A stretch of 64,000 bases of DNA from Bacteroides uniformis. GTDB taxonomy: Bacteria > Bacteroidota > Bacteroidia > Bacteroidales > Bacteroidaceae. Below are positions 42,548-50,804 of the stretch, piece after piece. Position 1 is the first letter of the stretch. The number at the start of each line of letters is the position of its first letter. Location of the stretch: assembly GCF_025147485.1 (NCBI RefSeq), contig NZ_CP102263.1:3547501-3611500 (forward strand), read 5' to 3'. The position numbers and the translations under genes are program-made. The notes under the pieces were generated by a model that worked only from the letters and a program-made list of their open reading frames with translations, was not told where the DNA came from and ran no database searches.

Positions 42548-43939
42548 CTATTCCATTACAGATAAATCATCGTCAACTTCATACTGATTACAGCCAAAAG
42601 CCGCACACATTAAAATAAAACGTTCTTTTATACCTAATCCGGTATATCTGTCTACAGCTCCGCTGCCTTTTGCATGAAGTCCTGCTGCGTATTTATCTAT
42701 CTGAACTTTATTCATTAAATCTACATGAGTTTTACGGGCAAGTTTACTGCTTGCAATCTCATATATGGATTTGTACTCATTTGTTCCCAATGCCGCACTA
42801 AACATTGCCACTTTCCGGCTAATCTCACAGTATTCAAGTAGTTTTTTTATTTGATAATTGTACCCGGTTTCACCATTGCCATCAGGATAATAGGGTAACA
42901 AAGCATTGCTTGGTAGCCTACCTTTATACTTCATAATAATATTATAAGCAATACGAATGATGGGAGTTTTTATCTCAGTGCGTATAAGTCCATCCTTGTG
43001 CGTTTTTTGAGGTAAATAATGAATGTAAGGTATTCCTTCTTCAATGCTGATATTATCAAAAGTGAATCGTCTGAAATCACCTATACGGCAACCGAAACAA
43101 CATTGAACAACGAATACATCTTTTACTCGCTGCAATGTTTCGGGACATTCTTTGTGGACTACTTCATTGAATTCTGTTTTGGTGAGAAAGAAAGGCTCGT
43201 CATATTGTTGCTTCATAATGGACTCTTTTTCTTTTCCTATCTTCCGGAAAGGAGATACGGGAATAACATCATTACTTTCAAGCTCCACCATAAATGCTTG
43301 TAATAATAATAGTTTCTCAGCAATTGTATTCTGGCTTCTTTCCTTTGATGGTATATTCCGCTTATTCATTTCTGCGTACAGTTCTGGAAATTTTTCAACC
43401 AGAGTGTATTCTTTGCGTAGAAAATCACGAAAATTTAGAATATGTTCCTTATTGAATTCATTGACCGGCAACCCGTCAATGCCATTGATAATGAGGAATC
43501 GAGTCAGTTCCCTTATCACTACATCGTAATGTTTCTTTCTGCCAGGACCTATTACACCTGCATTTAGCCATCCGTCAACATAGCGTTGGAACATACTACA
43601 CATGGATTCCTCTTCACTGCTGATGTTATATTTTTCAGGATGTAAGTGCTGGTCTATTAAGATTTCCAGTTTTTCACTGGTTAATTCTTTGTTGCTCCCA
43701 TAAATGGATAAAATTAGATTCTTCCGTTCTTCAATAGATGTATTAAATGATGTTCTTATGTCTAACTTTATAATACTTTTAGCCTTATATTTTTCAGTCT
43801 TGGCATCCCAAAGAGTAGGAGAGACCATAATATCTGATTTGTGGAATAACTGTACATTGCGTCCATCAGATAATCGAAATCTGATATTTACCTCTTTATC
43901 TTTCTTCCCAGTTCTTATAAATGCTTTTACTGTAGTCAT
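42548..43939 (-). CDS. int: Tyrosine integrase of prophage B
   Basis: 463 aa from the ATG at 43939 (MTTVKAFIRTGKKDKEVN); the longer frame to 44026 runs through the arm-type sites. An N-terminal arm-binding domain and SAM-like region are followed by the catalytic domain: Arg in CCFGCRIGDFRR, Lys in LPQKTHKDG, the H/R box KLARKTHVDLMN, His in GLHAKGSG and Tyr in VDRYTGLG. It inserts and excises the prophage at the 19-bp core, which lies 165 bp upstream of its start. Confidence 0.9.
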   Translation of the reverse strand: MTTVKAFIRTGKKDKEVNIRFRLSDGRNVQLFHKSDIMVSPTLWDAKTEKYKAKSIIKLDIRTSFNTSIEERKNLILSIYGSNKELTSEKLEILIDQHLHPEKYNISSEEESMCSMFQRYVDGWLNAGVIGPGRKKHYDVVIRELTRFLIINGIDGLPVNEFNKEHILNFRDFLRKEYTLVEKFPELYAEMNKRNIPSKERSQNTIAEKLLLLQAFMVELESNDVIPVSPFRKIGKEKESIMKQQYDEPFFLTKTEFNEVVHKECPETLQRVKDVFVVQCCFGCRIGDFRRFTFDNISIEEGIPYIHYLPQKTHKDGLIRTEIKTPIIRIAYNIIMKYKGRLPSNALLPYYPDGNGETGYNYQIKKLLEYCEISRKVAMFSAALGTNEYKSIYEIASSKLARKTHVDLMNKVQIDKYAAGLHAKGSGAVDRYTGLGIKERFILMCAAFGCNQYEVDDDLSVME

Positions 43940-43957
43940 ATATTCTCTGTTATATCG

Positions 43958-44122
43958 GTTGTGCAAATATACATAAATTGCACAACTCAGTTCAAATATT
44001 GCACAACATAATGCAATGGCATGCAATATAATATTTTTATATTACTCTGATTTTTAATATAATGTTATATGTATTGGTTTTATAGTATTTTACATTCCGA
44101 ATCGCAACGGAATCACAAGGAA
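43958..44122 (+). promoter_or_regulatory. attR of prophage B: arm sites plus core
   Basis: Three TGCACAAC sites (43958-43965 inverted, 43979-43986 and 44000-44007 direct) precede the core copy at 44104-44122. With the two sites at 25210-25228 they make a five-site attP on circularisation. They also overlap the probable integrase promoter, so the integrase may control its own expression. Confidence 0.8.
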
Positions 44123-44160
44123 AAAACCGCAAATGGCTAATAAAAAGCTTTTGCGGTTTT
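44123..44160 (+). terminator. Terminator touching the att core
   Basis: 11-bp stem AAAACCGCAAA/TTTGCGGTTTT starting one base after the core, followed by CTTGTTTT. Both att cores are followed by a terminator hairpin, so the chromosomal target may be the 3' end of a transcription unit. Confidence 0.7.
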
Positions 44161-44252
44161 CTTGTTTTAGAATTAGAAAATGTCCGCATTTTGTCAGCAT
44201 AGGTTGTAATGGGAAACAAATTGGAGTATTTGGTTTACATTGCAGGCAAGAT

Positions 44253-44348
44253 TTATTTGCGATACCTGGAGAAAAAATTATCAATCCAACGGACTAGATA
44301 TACTATAATAACTCCGGCTATGACCATACTGATAATACGTACCAACAT
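44253..44348 (-). CDS. 31-aa single-helix membrane peptide
   Basis: Reading the complement from an ATG at 44348 gives MLVRIISMVIAGVIIVYLVR then WIDNFFSRYRK and a stop. One membrane helix with a basic C-terminus, the shape of small type I toxins and of many harmless micro-peptides. It lies on the chromosomal side just outside attR. Nothing else is seen in 44161-44448. Confidence 0.35.
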   Translation of the reverse strand: MLVRIISMVIAGVIIVYLVRWIDNFFSRYRK

Positions 44349-44448
44349 AATTTATAGAATTAAAGATTTGTTTTTATAGAATAATAATGTGCAAAGATAA
44401 TTGATTGGTGGAGAAACAAAAACTCTGGAAAGGATATAAAGATAGGAA

Positions 44449-45408
44449 TTAACGCATATTTTCACGGATATAATCTTCTATTGTAAAATCACTCTTATAT
44501 CTAGATATTTCCGGATTCTTCTCTACAGTCGTAATGCAACGTTTTTCTTTACCAAGTACCAACCGGTTTAGGAAGCTCAGGATGTCATGACGATTATCCT
44601 TCATAGGAGAATAGGATAGGGAATGTCCTATACCTTCCGCTATATAGAAATAGTATGCTGTCTCTTTTTCTTTCAGTTGCATACAGATAAAGTTTGAGCC
44701 CCATAGCCCCATTTCCTCTACTACTGCCTTAGTAAAAGGAACCGTGCTGTCGGCATCACCATGGAACAACATAAGAGGACAAGGGGACATTATCCATTTT
44801 GGAATACCATTGGCACAGATTACTCCAGAAAAGGAAATGACCCCTGCATAATTGAAATTGGCAGGTAATCTGTCCGCAAAAGCCGTTTGATTGCAAATCT
44901 CATACTCTGCTTGAAGGGCAGTTATCGCACCTGCACTCGAACCGCAAGCTATAATTTGTGCAGGATTTATTTGCCATTCTACACTATGCTCAATTATATA
45001 ATTTGTAGCATCACCAAAATCTTCTACAGCACAAGTGATTGCTTGTTGCAGGGCAGAAGAGAATCCTTGCAAGTCCGAATACTCCGATTTATCTATATCC
45101 TTTAATTGGGTACGGTAATCTGTTGATACTACCACATAGCCGGCTCGTGCCCAAAAATGAAAATAAGAAATGTAATCGGGATTATCTCTTCTCCCGCCTT
45201 TGAAACCTCCCCCAAATGCAAAAAGAATGACGGGCTTTGATTGTGTCCCTTGTATTTGATCAATCATTACATACTTGTCCAGTTTCAGAGTATCAGCCTT
45301 TTTGATGGCAAAAGTATATGTTTGCTTGTCAATATGCTGTGCATGCACAACAGTAGCTATACTCAATAATGAGCATGCCATCAAGATAAAAATAAAGCGT
45401 TTTCCCAT
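44449..45408 (-). CDS. Secreted alpha/beta-hydrolase (esterase-like)
   Basis: 319 aa. Signal peptide (MGKRFIFILMACSLLSIATV, cleavage after VHA). Oxyanion loop FAFGGGFKGG, nucleophile elbow CGSSAGAIT, catalytic Asp in LFHGDADSTVPF and His in EGIGHSLSYSP: a complete alpha/beta-hydrolase triad. Carboxylesterase or acetyl esterase is likely; substrate unknown. A -7 box TATCTTTG lies at 45451-45458. Confidence 0.85.
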   Translation of the reverse strand: MGKRFIFILMACSLLSIATVVHAQHIDKQTYTFAIKKADTLKLDKYVMIDQIQGTQSKPVILFAFGGGFKGGRRDNPDYISYFHFWARAGYVVVSTDYRTQLKDIDKSEYSDLQGFSSALQQAITCAVEDFGDATNYIIEHSVEWQINPAQIIACGSSAGAITALQAEYEICNQTAFADRLPANFNYAGVISFSGVICANGIPKWIMSPCPLMLFHGDADSTVPFTKAVVEEMGLWGSNFICMQLKEKETAYYFYIAEGIGHSLSYSPMKDNRHDILSFLNRLVLGKEKRCITTVEKNPEISRYKSDFTIEDYIRENMR

Positions 45409-45450
45409 ATTCAGTTTATTCTATTAATGCTGCGTGGATTATCTGACCTA

Positions 45451-45458
45451 CAAAGATA
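45451..45458 (-). promoter_or_regulatory. -7 box of hydrolase gene
   Basis: TATCTTTG on the minus strand, 42 bp before the hydrolase ATG. Confidence 0.55.
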
Positions 45459-45501
45459 GAATAAAACTATAACTAAAAAGGGGAAAGATGACATTTAGAC
45501 A

Positions 45502-45570
45502 TAAAAAAAGGCTATCTATCCCAGACAGCCAATCTTTTTTATTAACCTTAAATCTAATACTATGAAAAAC
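45502..45570 (-). ncRNA. Putative ~70-nt small RNA
   Basis: On the minus strand a TATCTTTG -7 box (45577-45584) is followed by a conserved block (complement of ATCTAATACTATGAAAAACA, 45552-45571), then a hairpin GGCTGTCT/AGATAGCC (45510-45530) and seven T. Promoter, short body and terminator make a small-RNA unit. The conserved block recurs at 50321-50342. On the plus strand the same DNA could encode a 24-aa peptide starting MKNTVQRYVLAG, which is the alternative. Confidence 0.4.
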
Positions 45571-45719
45571 ACAGTACAAAGATACGTACTTGCAGGAGAT
45601 ATCCAAATTTTAGCGGGTAATCAGCGGATATTATAACATGGTTTAGTAGAATATTATTTCCGTTAACTATTAACATAAATAATATTCAATTTAACAGAAG
45701 AAGGAATTAATATTCCTCA

Positions 45720-45953
45720 TCAGTGATTGCAAACTTTAGTCATGTCCACTGTAAATCCACCATTGGCGGGTATAAATTTTCCTTTTCTTTTAAGAAATTC
45801 TATCAGGGTATCTACATCCATATTGTTGGCAGAGCAGGTGAAAAAACGCTGCTGCTCGCCGAATTTTTGGATAATGGCTTCTCTCAATGATAACTCAGTA
45901 TAACTATTACCTTCCATCATGTGAAGGACTTCATGTGCATGTAATTGTTCCAT
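45720..45953 (-). CDS. YecH-like (DUF2492) protein
   Basis: 77 aa from the ATG at 45953, because the -7 box TATCTTTG (45969-45976) covers the upstream in-frame codon. QLHAHEVLHMM, SLREAIIQKFG, FFTCSANNMDVDTLIEFL and FTVDMTKVCNH at the end match the DUF2492 family, small putative metal-binding proteins. Function unknown. The 150 bp to its left and 190 bp to its right hold no gene. Confidence 0.75.
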   Translation of the reverse strand: MEQLHAHEVLHMMEGNSYTELSLREAIIQKFGEQQRFFTCSANNMDVDTLIEFLKRKGKFIPANGGFTVDMTKVCNH

Positions 45954-46125
45954 AATCTTTTTTTGTGGCAAAGATAATATGATATTCTAAGTATAAGTGT
46001 AACATATGTGACAAAGTCCAACACACATATCCGGATATTTGCTTTTACGTAAAATAACACTTGTTACGACTATGCTAAAAACCTCAAAAAAAGTAAAAAG
46101 GTTTTGCTTCTATACCATTGTAAAC

Positions 46126-46133
46126 TAACTTTG
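46126..46133 (+). promoter_or_regulatory. Promoter of TPR protein gene
   Basis: -7 box TAACTTTG (46126-46133) with a TTTG -33 element at 46103-46106, 19 bp apart: a textbook Bacteroides promoter. Confidence 0.7.
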
Positions 46134-46162
46134 GGAATCAACTTTTAAATGAATTAAAGCAT

Positions 46163-46876
46163 ATGAAAAAATTAATCTTATCTATTGCACTATGTTGTGC
46201 AGCTACGAATTTCTTTGCGCAGAATGCTGACCCTGCCCAGTTGGTCAACGATGGTAAGGCTGCTCTTGAAGCTAAAAATTACCAGGAAGCTTACACAAAA
46301 TTTAGTACTTATCTGACACAAACAAACAACCAAGATTCCGTAATTGCATATAACTGTGGCGTTTGTGCCGATAAGATAAAGAAACCTGCCGAAGCTTTGA
46401 AGTATTTTGATATTGCTGTACAGAAAAAGTATAACCTGGCAAATGCTTATATAGGTAAAGCCGGTGCTTTGAAAGATTTGAAGAAAAATGATGAGTATGT
46501 TGCCACTTTAAAGGAAGGGCTGGAAGCAAATCCCGGTAATAAGACATTGACTAAATTGTATGCCACTTATTACGTAAATCAAGGTATCATGGCGCAGAAA
46601 GCCAAAAAGATGGATGCAGCCGAAGAAGCATTTAAACAAGCCATAGCTATCCAAGCAGATAATGTAAATGCACTTAACAGTCTGGGTTCTTTGTATTATA
46701 GTAAGGGTGCCAATACCATGAAAACAGATGTAGAAAAAGCAAAAGTTGAATTCAAGGAAGCCAAAGAATATTTGGATAAACTTATTCCATTGCTCTCTGC
46801 GGACAAACCAGCTCAAAAGAAGATGATGGATAATGCAAAAACGATGTTGAACTTCATCGACAGTCAAGTGAAATAA
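46163..46876 (+). CDS. Secreted TPR-repeat protein
   Basis: 237 aa. Signal peptide (MKKLILSIALCCAATNFFAQ). At least three or four TPR units: AALEAKNYQEAYTKFSTYLT, KKPAEALKYFDIAVQKKYNL, KKMDAAEEAFKQAIAIQADN. A periplasmic protein-interaction scaffold; partner unknown. Confidence 0.85.
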   Translation: MKKLILSIALCCAATNFFAQNADPAQLVNDGKAALEAKNYQEAYTKFSTYLTQTNNQDSVIAYNCGVCADKIKKPAEALKYFDIAVQKKYNLANAYIGKAGALKDLKKNDEYVATLKEGLEANPGNKTLTKLYATYYVNQGIMAQKAKKMDAAEEAFKQAIAIQADNVNALNSLGSLYYSKGANTMKTDVEKAKVEFKEAKEYLDKLIPLLSADKPAQKKMMDNAKTMLNFIDSQVK

Positions 46877-46892
46877 AAGACTCATATATAAA

Positions 46893-46928
46893 AAAGAGGC
46901 AGATATCAATTCAGATATTTGCCTCTTT
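46893..46928. terminator. Bidirectional terminator between TPR gene and glgB
   Basis: 15-bp stem (46893-46907 with 46914-46928) with one G-U pair and a 6-nt loop, flanked by A and T tracts, serving both convergent genes. Confidence 0.9.
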
Positions 46929-46946
46929 TTTTGTGTTATGAAATGA

Positions 46947-48956
46947 CTATTTAGTTCTTCTCAGTACAACAGCTGTACGTGCCGGTATGTAAAGCTTCAG
47001 CCACTCCTTCTTGTCTTTTTTGTAAAGCGGGTCGTGAATGGTAAAATGTTTGATGGTATCATCCGTCAAACCATTACCGCCATAATCTGGATTATCTGTA
47101 TTCAAAATAACTTCATAAGTTCCGGCAGGAACCAAGAAACCGTAATCAGTAAAAGACTGCTTAGGGTTGAAGTTGAATACAAAAATCAAGTCCTTGCGCA
47201 TATAGGCCAATACCTGGTCACCGTCATTATGCCATATTTCTTGGACCGGAGTAGCCTGGAAGTTCTTTATGCTTTTTACAACTCCCAACATGGCAGCATC
47301 AAAGTCACCCATATAATGATATGCCAGATTCTTGTTGTCCACCAAATTCCATTGGCGGCGGGCATATTTACAAGACCAACCGTTACCTTCACGGGGGAAG
47401 TCAATCCATTCCGGATGTCCGAATTCATTGCCCATAAAGTTAAGATAACCGCCATTGATAGTAGTCGCAGTCAGTAAACGTATCATTTTATGGAGAGAAA
47501 TGCCTCGATTTACGGTATAGTTCTCGTCTCCTTTCTGCATGTGCCAGTACATATCCGCATCAATCAAGCGGAAAATGATGGTTTTATCGCCCACCAAAGC
47601 TTGGTCATGGCTTTCCGCATAGGAGATGGTCTTTTCATCTTTGCGGCGGTTGGTCACTTCCCAGAACATGCTGGATGGCTTCCAGTCTTCATCTATTTTC
47701 TCCTTGATTGTCTTAATCCAATAATCGGGAATATTCATGGCCATACGGTAATCAAATCCGTAGCCGCCATCTTCATATTTTGCCGCCAGTCCGGGCATTC
47801 CCGATACTTCTTCGGCAATGGTGATGGCTTTGGCATTGACCTGATGGATAAGCCGGTTGGCAAGTGTCAGATAACAAATGGCATTGTCGTCTTGATGTCC
47901 GTTGAAGTAATCTCCATAATTACAGAATGCTTCTCCCAAACCATGACTATAATATAACATGGAGGTTACTCCGTCAAAGCGGAAGCCGTCGAAATGATAT
48001 TCTTCCAGCCAGAATTTACAGTTAGACAGCAGGAAGTGAATAACTTCGTTCTTGCCGTAATCAAAGCAAAGCGAATCCCAAGCCGGATGTTCCCGACGTC
48101 CACCGGGATAGAAATATTGATTAGGATCACCGGCAAAGTTACCCAAGCCTTCGACTTCATTCTTCACAGCGTGTGAATGGACAATATCCATGATAACGGC
48201 AATCCCCATGCTATGGGCTGTATCAATCAGTTCTTTCAGTTCTTCCGGAGTACCAAAACGGGAAGAAGCGGCAAAGAAACTGGAAACATGGTATCCGAAG
48301 CTACCATAATAGGGATGTTCCTGGATAGCCATAATCTGTATGCAGTTGTAGCCTTCTTTGGCGATACGTGGAAGAATCTTTTCCTGAAATTCCTTATAGC
48401 TACCGACCTTTTCCTCCTGCTGAGACATACCGATATGGCATTCATATATCAATAAAGGATCTGTAGATGGCTTGAAAACCCGCTTTTTCATTTTATAGGG
48501 TTTCTCCGGAGCCCAAACCTGGGCACTGAATATTTTAGTCTGTTCGTCTTGTACGACACGTGTAGCCCATGCAGGAATGCGTTCACCGCAACCACCGTCC
48601 CAATGTACCATCAGCTTGTACAAGTCACCGTGTTTCACGGCATCAGCAGGAAGCTTGATTTCCCAATTACCGTTTGCTTTACGCTTCAAGCTATATTTTT
48701 TTTCTTCTTTCCAATCGTTAAAAGTTCCGACCATAAAGATTTGGGTTGCGTTAGGCGCCCATTCACGGAAAACCCAACCATCGTCAGTACGATGCAGGCC
48801 GAAATAGAGGTATCCGGATGCAAAATCAGACAAGGTTAGTTTTCCTTTGTTGGTCAATTCCGATTCTTTGTCTATGGCATGTTGATGACGTCCGTTGATG
48901 GCATCGGCAAAAGGTTCCAGCCATGGGTCATTCTTGATTAAATTCAATGTTTCCAT
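46947..48956 (-). CDS. glgB: 1,4-alpha-glucan branching enzyme
   Basis: 669 aa. An N-terminal CBM48 domain (FVFREWAPNATQIF region) and a GH13 barrel with nucleophile Asp in FDGFRFDGVTSM, acid/base Glu in AITIAEEVSGMP and transition-state Asp in SYAESHDQALVG; a C-terminal beta domain follows. It cuts alpha-1,4 chains and re-joins them as alpha-1,6 branches in glycogen. Length is normal for the eukaryote-like branching enzymes of Bacteroides. It stands as a single gene. Confidence 0.93.
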   Translation of the reverse strand: METLNLIKNDPWLEPFADAINGRHQHAIDKESELTNKGKLTLSDFASGYLYFGLHRTDDGWVFREWAPNATQIFMVGTFNDWKEEKKYSLKRKANGNWEIKLPADAVKHGDLYKLMVHWDGGCGERIPAWATRVVQDEQTKIFSAQVWAPEKPYKMKKRVFKPSTDPLLIYECHIGMSQQEEKVGSYKEFQEKILPRIAKEGYNCIQIMAIQEHPYYGSFGYHVSSFFAASSRFGTPEELKELIDTAHSMGIAVIMDIVHSHAVKNEVEGLGNFAGDPNQYFYPGGRREHPAWDSLCFDYGKNEVIHFLLSNCKFWLEEYHFDGFRFDGVTSMLYYSHGLGEAFCNYGDYFNGHQDDNAICYLTLANRLIHQVNAKAITIAEEVSGMPGLAAKYEDGGYGFDYRMAMNIPDYWIKTIKEKIDEDWKPSSMFWEVTNRRKDEKTISYAESHDQALVGDKTIIFRLIDADMYWHMQKGDENYTVNRGISLHKMIRLLTATTINGGYLNFMGNEFGHPEWIDFPREGNGWSCKYARRQWNLVDNKNLAYHYMGDFDAAMLGVVKSIKNFQATPVQEIWHNDGDQVLAYMRKDLIFVFNFNPKQSFTDYGFLVPAGTYEVILNTDNPDYGGNGLTDDTIKHFTIHDPLYKKDKKEWLKLYIPARTAVVLRRTK

Positions 48957-48987
48957 AAAGAGGATGAGTTTTGGATATTTGATAAAT

Positions 48988-49434
48988 TTACGCTTTAACT
49001 TTCACAATTATTTTTTTTACACCGTCAGGGGTAATACCCGGAGCATGCCCGTCCTGAGGGAAAAAGATAGCAAACATTCCGGGCTTCACTGCAATATAGT
49101 CCTCCGCCAGTCCTTCAAAAAAAGTGATGTCTTTTTCCGCATTGTAAGGAGCATCAACCGGAAGGCAGTCTTGGGCGGCGGTATAACCCATTATCTCCGT
49201 ACCGGACAAGGGTATTTGAATGTCAATATAGTCTTTATGGGTTTCCAGTTTGGCATTTTCTTTTTCTTTTGGGTTTGTCTGCGCCACGTTGACCAGCAAG
49301 TCCTTTCCTTTCAGTTCGGTCTTGCCGATTTCCAAAGAGTGCAAGTCATGTGATTTTAAAAAATCAATGGCCTGCTCAAATAGAGGATGCAGCAAAGTAT
49401 ATTTTTCTATGTTTTCAAGTCTGTCTATAACCAT
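48988..49434 (-). CDS. YhcH/YjgK/YiaL family protein
   Basis: 148 aa, DUF386 cupin-like fold: DIQIPLSGTEIMGYTAAQDC, FAIFFPQDGHAPGIT with conserved His. Related proteins are linked to sialic-acid and N-acetylmannosamine metabolism, with weak evidence for anomerase activity. Located 31 bp upstream of glgB, possibly co-transcribed. Confidence 0.85.
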   Translation of the reverse strand: MVIDRLENIEKYTLLHPLFEQAIDFLKSHDLHSLEIGKTELKGKDLLVNVAQTNPKEKENAKLETHKDYIDIQIPLSGTEIMGYTAAQDCLPVDAPYNAEKDITFFEGLAEDYIAVKPGMFAIFFPQDGHAPGITPDGVKKIIVKVKA

Positions 49435-49468
49435 AATTCAAATGTTTTAAGTTAGTTATATAGGTAAA

Positions 49469-50134
49469 TTATTCAAAGTCGTCTATGGTGTAATTCACAA
49501 AATCAGAAAAACGCTTCATCTGCTTGAAGATGTCGTCCGTACGATCCAAAAAGTCTGGAGCAAGAAAGAAGCTGTCCGGCTGGCAGCAGGCAACCGTATA
49601 CTCTTTACACTGAAGGTATTTCAGATAGGGATAGTCCTTTGGAAATCCTTTTGGAGCTGTTTTTAGAAAATTCTCTCCGATGACGGGAAAGTATTGCTTG
49701 AAAGCAGGATCTTCCACTATACTGCGAAATTCATCTATATTGTCGTATACCGCTTGTCGCAGAGCTCTTAACAAGGGCGGGGGAGGACAATAACTTCCAC
49801 CGGCCAACAAGCAGTTTCCCGGTTCCAGATGCACGTAATAGCCACAATGGTCGGATTTCTTTCCTTTCGCATTGATATATCCTCCCAGATGTGTCTTGTA
49901 GGGAGTTTTATCTTCGGAAAAGCGTGTATCACGATAAATACGGTATGTACAGTCCTTTGCTTCTATACCACGGATGCTTTCATCAAATAAAGAGATACGG
50001 GAGATAATTACTGTAAGCAAGTTTTCAAACTCGCTGCGGGCGACTTCATACTGTTCCCGGTGAGAATTGAACCATTCACGATTGTTGTTTGCAGACAGTT
50101 CTTTCAAAAATTGAAATATAACAGGGATATTCAT
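49469..50134 (-). CDS. DUF2461 family protein
   Basis: 221 aa. FLKELSANNNREWFNSHREQ, DTRFSEDKTPYKTHLGGYIN and GGSYCPPPPLLRALRQAVYD are hallmarks of DUF2461 (TIGR02453). Function unknown, widespread in Bacteroidetes. -7 box TAAATTTG at 50160-50167. Confidence 0.88.
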   Translation of the reverse strand: MNIPVIFQFLKELSANNNREWFNSHREQYEVARSEFENLLTVIISRISLFDESIRGIEAKDCTYRIYRDTRFSEDKTPYKTHLGGYINAKGKKSDHCGYYVHLEPGNCLLAGGSYCPPPPLLRALRQAVYDNIDEFRSIVEDPAFKQYFPVIGENFLKTAPKGFPKDYPYLKYLQCKEYTVACCQPDSFFLAPDFLDRTDDIFKQMKRFSDFVNYTIDDFE

Positions 50135-50208
50135 ATCATATTCTTTCCTTATTATCTGCCAAATTTACGGATAATATTTCTAACATGCTACAAAGAAGGG
50201 TAAAAAAA

Positions 50209-50234
50209 AGCATCGGCTCTGGTAAACCGATGCT
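50209..50234 (-). terminator. Terminator hairpin near repeated motif
   Basis: 8-bp stem AGCATCGG/CCGATGCT with a 10-nt loop and, on the minus strand, eight T. It ends any minus-strand transcript from the 50321-50342 motif. Confidence 0.7.
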
Positions 50235-50320
50235 CCTTACACATTTATCAATCAAACAGACGCTTCTGTTTTTGATGTACTTACTTATCACAAGCGGGTA
50301 CGTCTCTTTTAATTAATCTT

Positions 50321-50342
50321 ATATCTAATACTATGAAAAACA
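50321..50342. repeat. Second copy of the 22-bp ATCTAATACT motif
   Basis: Identical over 22 bp to 45552-45573, with a similar TTAAYCTTA block upstream. It lies on the same side of a terminator hairpin as the first copy, though 90 bp further away, and without an evident -7 box. Suggests a dispersed small-RNA or leader element. Confidence 0.5.
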
Positions 50343-50443
50343 CATTTATATAACACAACAAATTGGAATTTTGTTCATGCAGATGAGGATAACTTTAGCA
50401 TAAAAAAATGGGTGGGTCATTTTATTCTGCATCCGGTTTGCAC

Positions 50444-50451
50444 TATCTTTG
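50444..50451 (+). promoter_or_regulatory. -7 box for 50470 gene
   Basis: TATCTTTG, 18 bp before the ATG at 50470. Confidence 0.6.
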
Positions 50452-50469
50452 CAAGAAAATATGTAGAAT

Positions 50470-50700
50470 ATGGCCGAATATAAATTTGATGAAGATAGCG
50501 TTAAAGCGCTGATAGATTGGGCAAAGAGCACATCTTTCCCTCAAAGTGTAACATTGTCTGATGCTGAGAACATAGTGGATGTGAAACGTTTTGTGCAAGC
50601 TAACCTGAGTGACATAGATGCACATTATCCTGATGATTTTTATAATCCTGCCATCACGCGGCTATATCGGCTGAAGGAATATATGGAAGAGAACAAATAA
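50470..50700 (+). CDS. DUF6965-like small protein
   Basis: 76 aa: a helical KFDEDSVKALIDWAKSTSFP, a middle segment, and HYPDDFYNPAITRLYRLKEY at the end. Small acidic Bacteroides proteins of this type are annotated DUF6965, which I recall only loosely. The C-terminus recurs as a fragment at 40836-40919. Confidence 0.65.
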   Translation: MAEYKFDEDSVKALIDWAKSTSFPQSVTLSDAENIVDVKRFVQANLSDIDAHYPDDFYNPAITRLYRLKEYMEENK

Positions 50701-50704
50701 AGAC

Positions 50705-50774
50705 TTGGCACTGATTATGCGGAAAACCACGAAGCGATTAAGAAATCCGTGTTGTTCTGCATAATCAGTGCCAA
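50705..50774. repeat. 16-bp inverted repeat between convergent genes
   Basis: TTGGCACTGATTATGC (50705-50720) pairs perfectly with 50759-50774 across a 38-nt loop that can partly pair. No T tract. It may stabilise the 3' ends of both transcripts. Confidence 0.6.
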
Positions 50775-50804
50775 ATCTAATAAATCACCAGAGTTGTGAC
50801 TCCG

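Larger units (their letters stand above)
25139..44122. mobile_element. Prophage B, defective, IS21-damaged
   Basis: 18,984 bp between two copies of a 19-bp core. Leftward lysogeny genes (repressor, EVE-nuclease, YbjQ-like, membrane protein) lie next to attL, and the integrase points inward from attR. Rightward late and lysis genes lie between. No terminase, most of the head and nearly all tail genes are missing, and two IS21-family copies lie at the breaks. The element can probably still excise or stay as a repressor-expressing cargo carrier, but not form virions unaided. Confidence 0.8.

Noticed and set aside
44090..44284. 64-aa minus-strand frame over attR
   Set aside because: It covers the att core and terminator and has no plausible start context; a 31-aa frame on the same strand is more credible.
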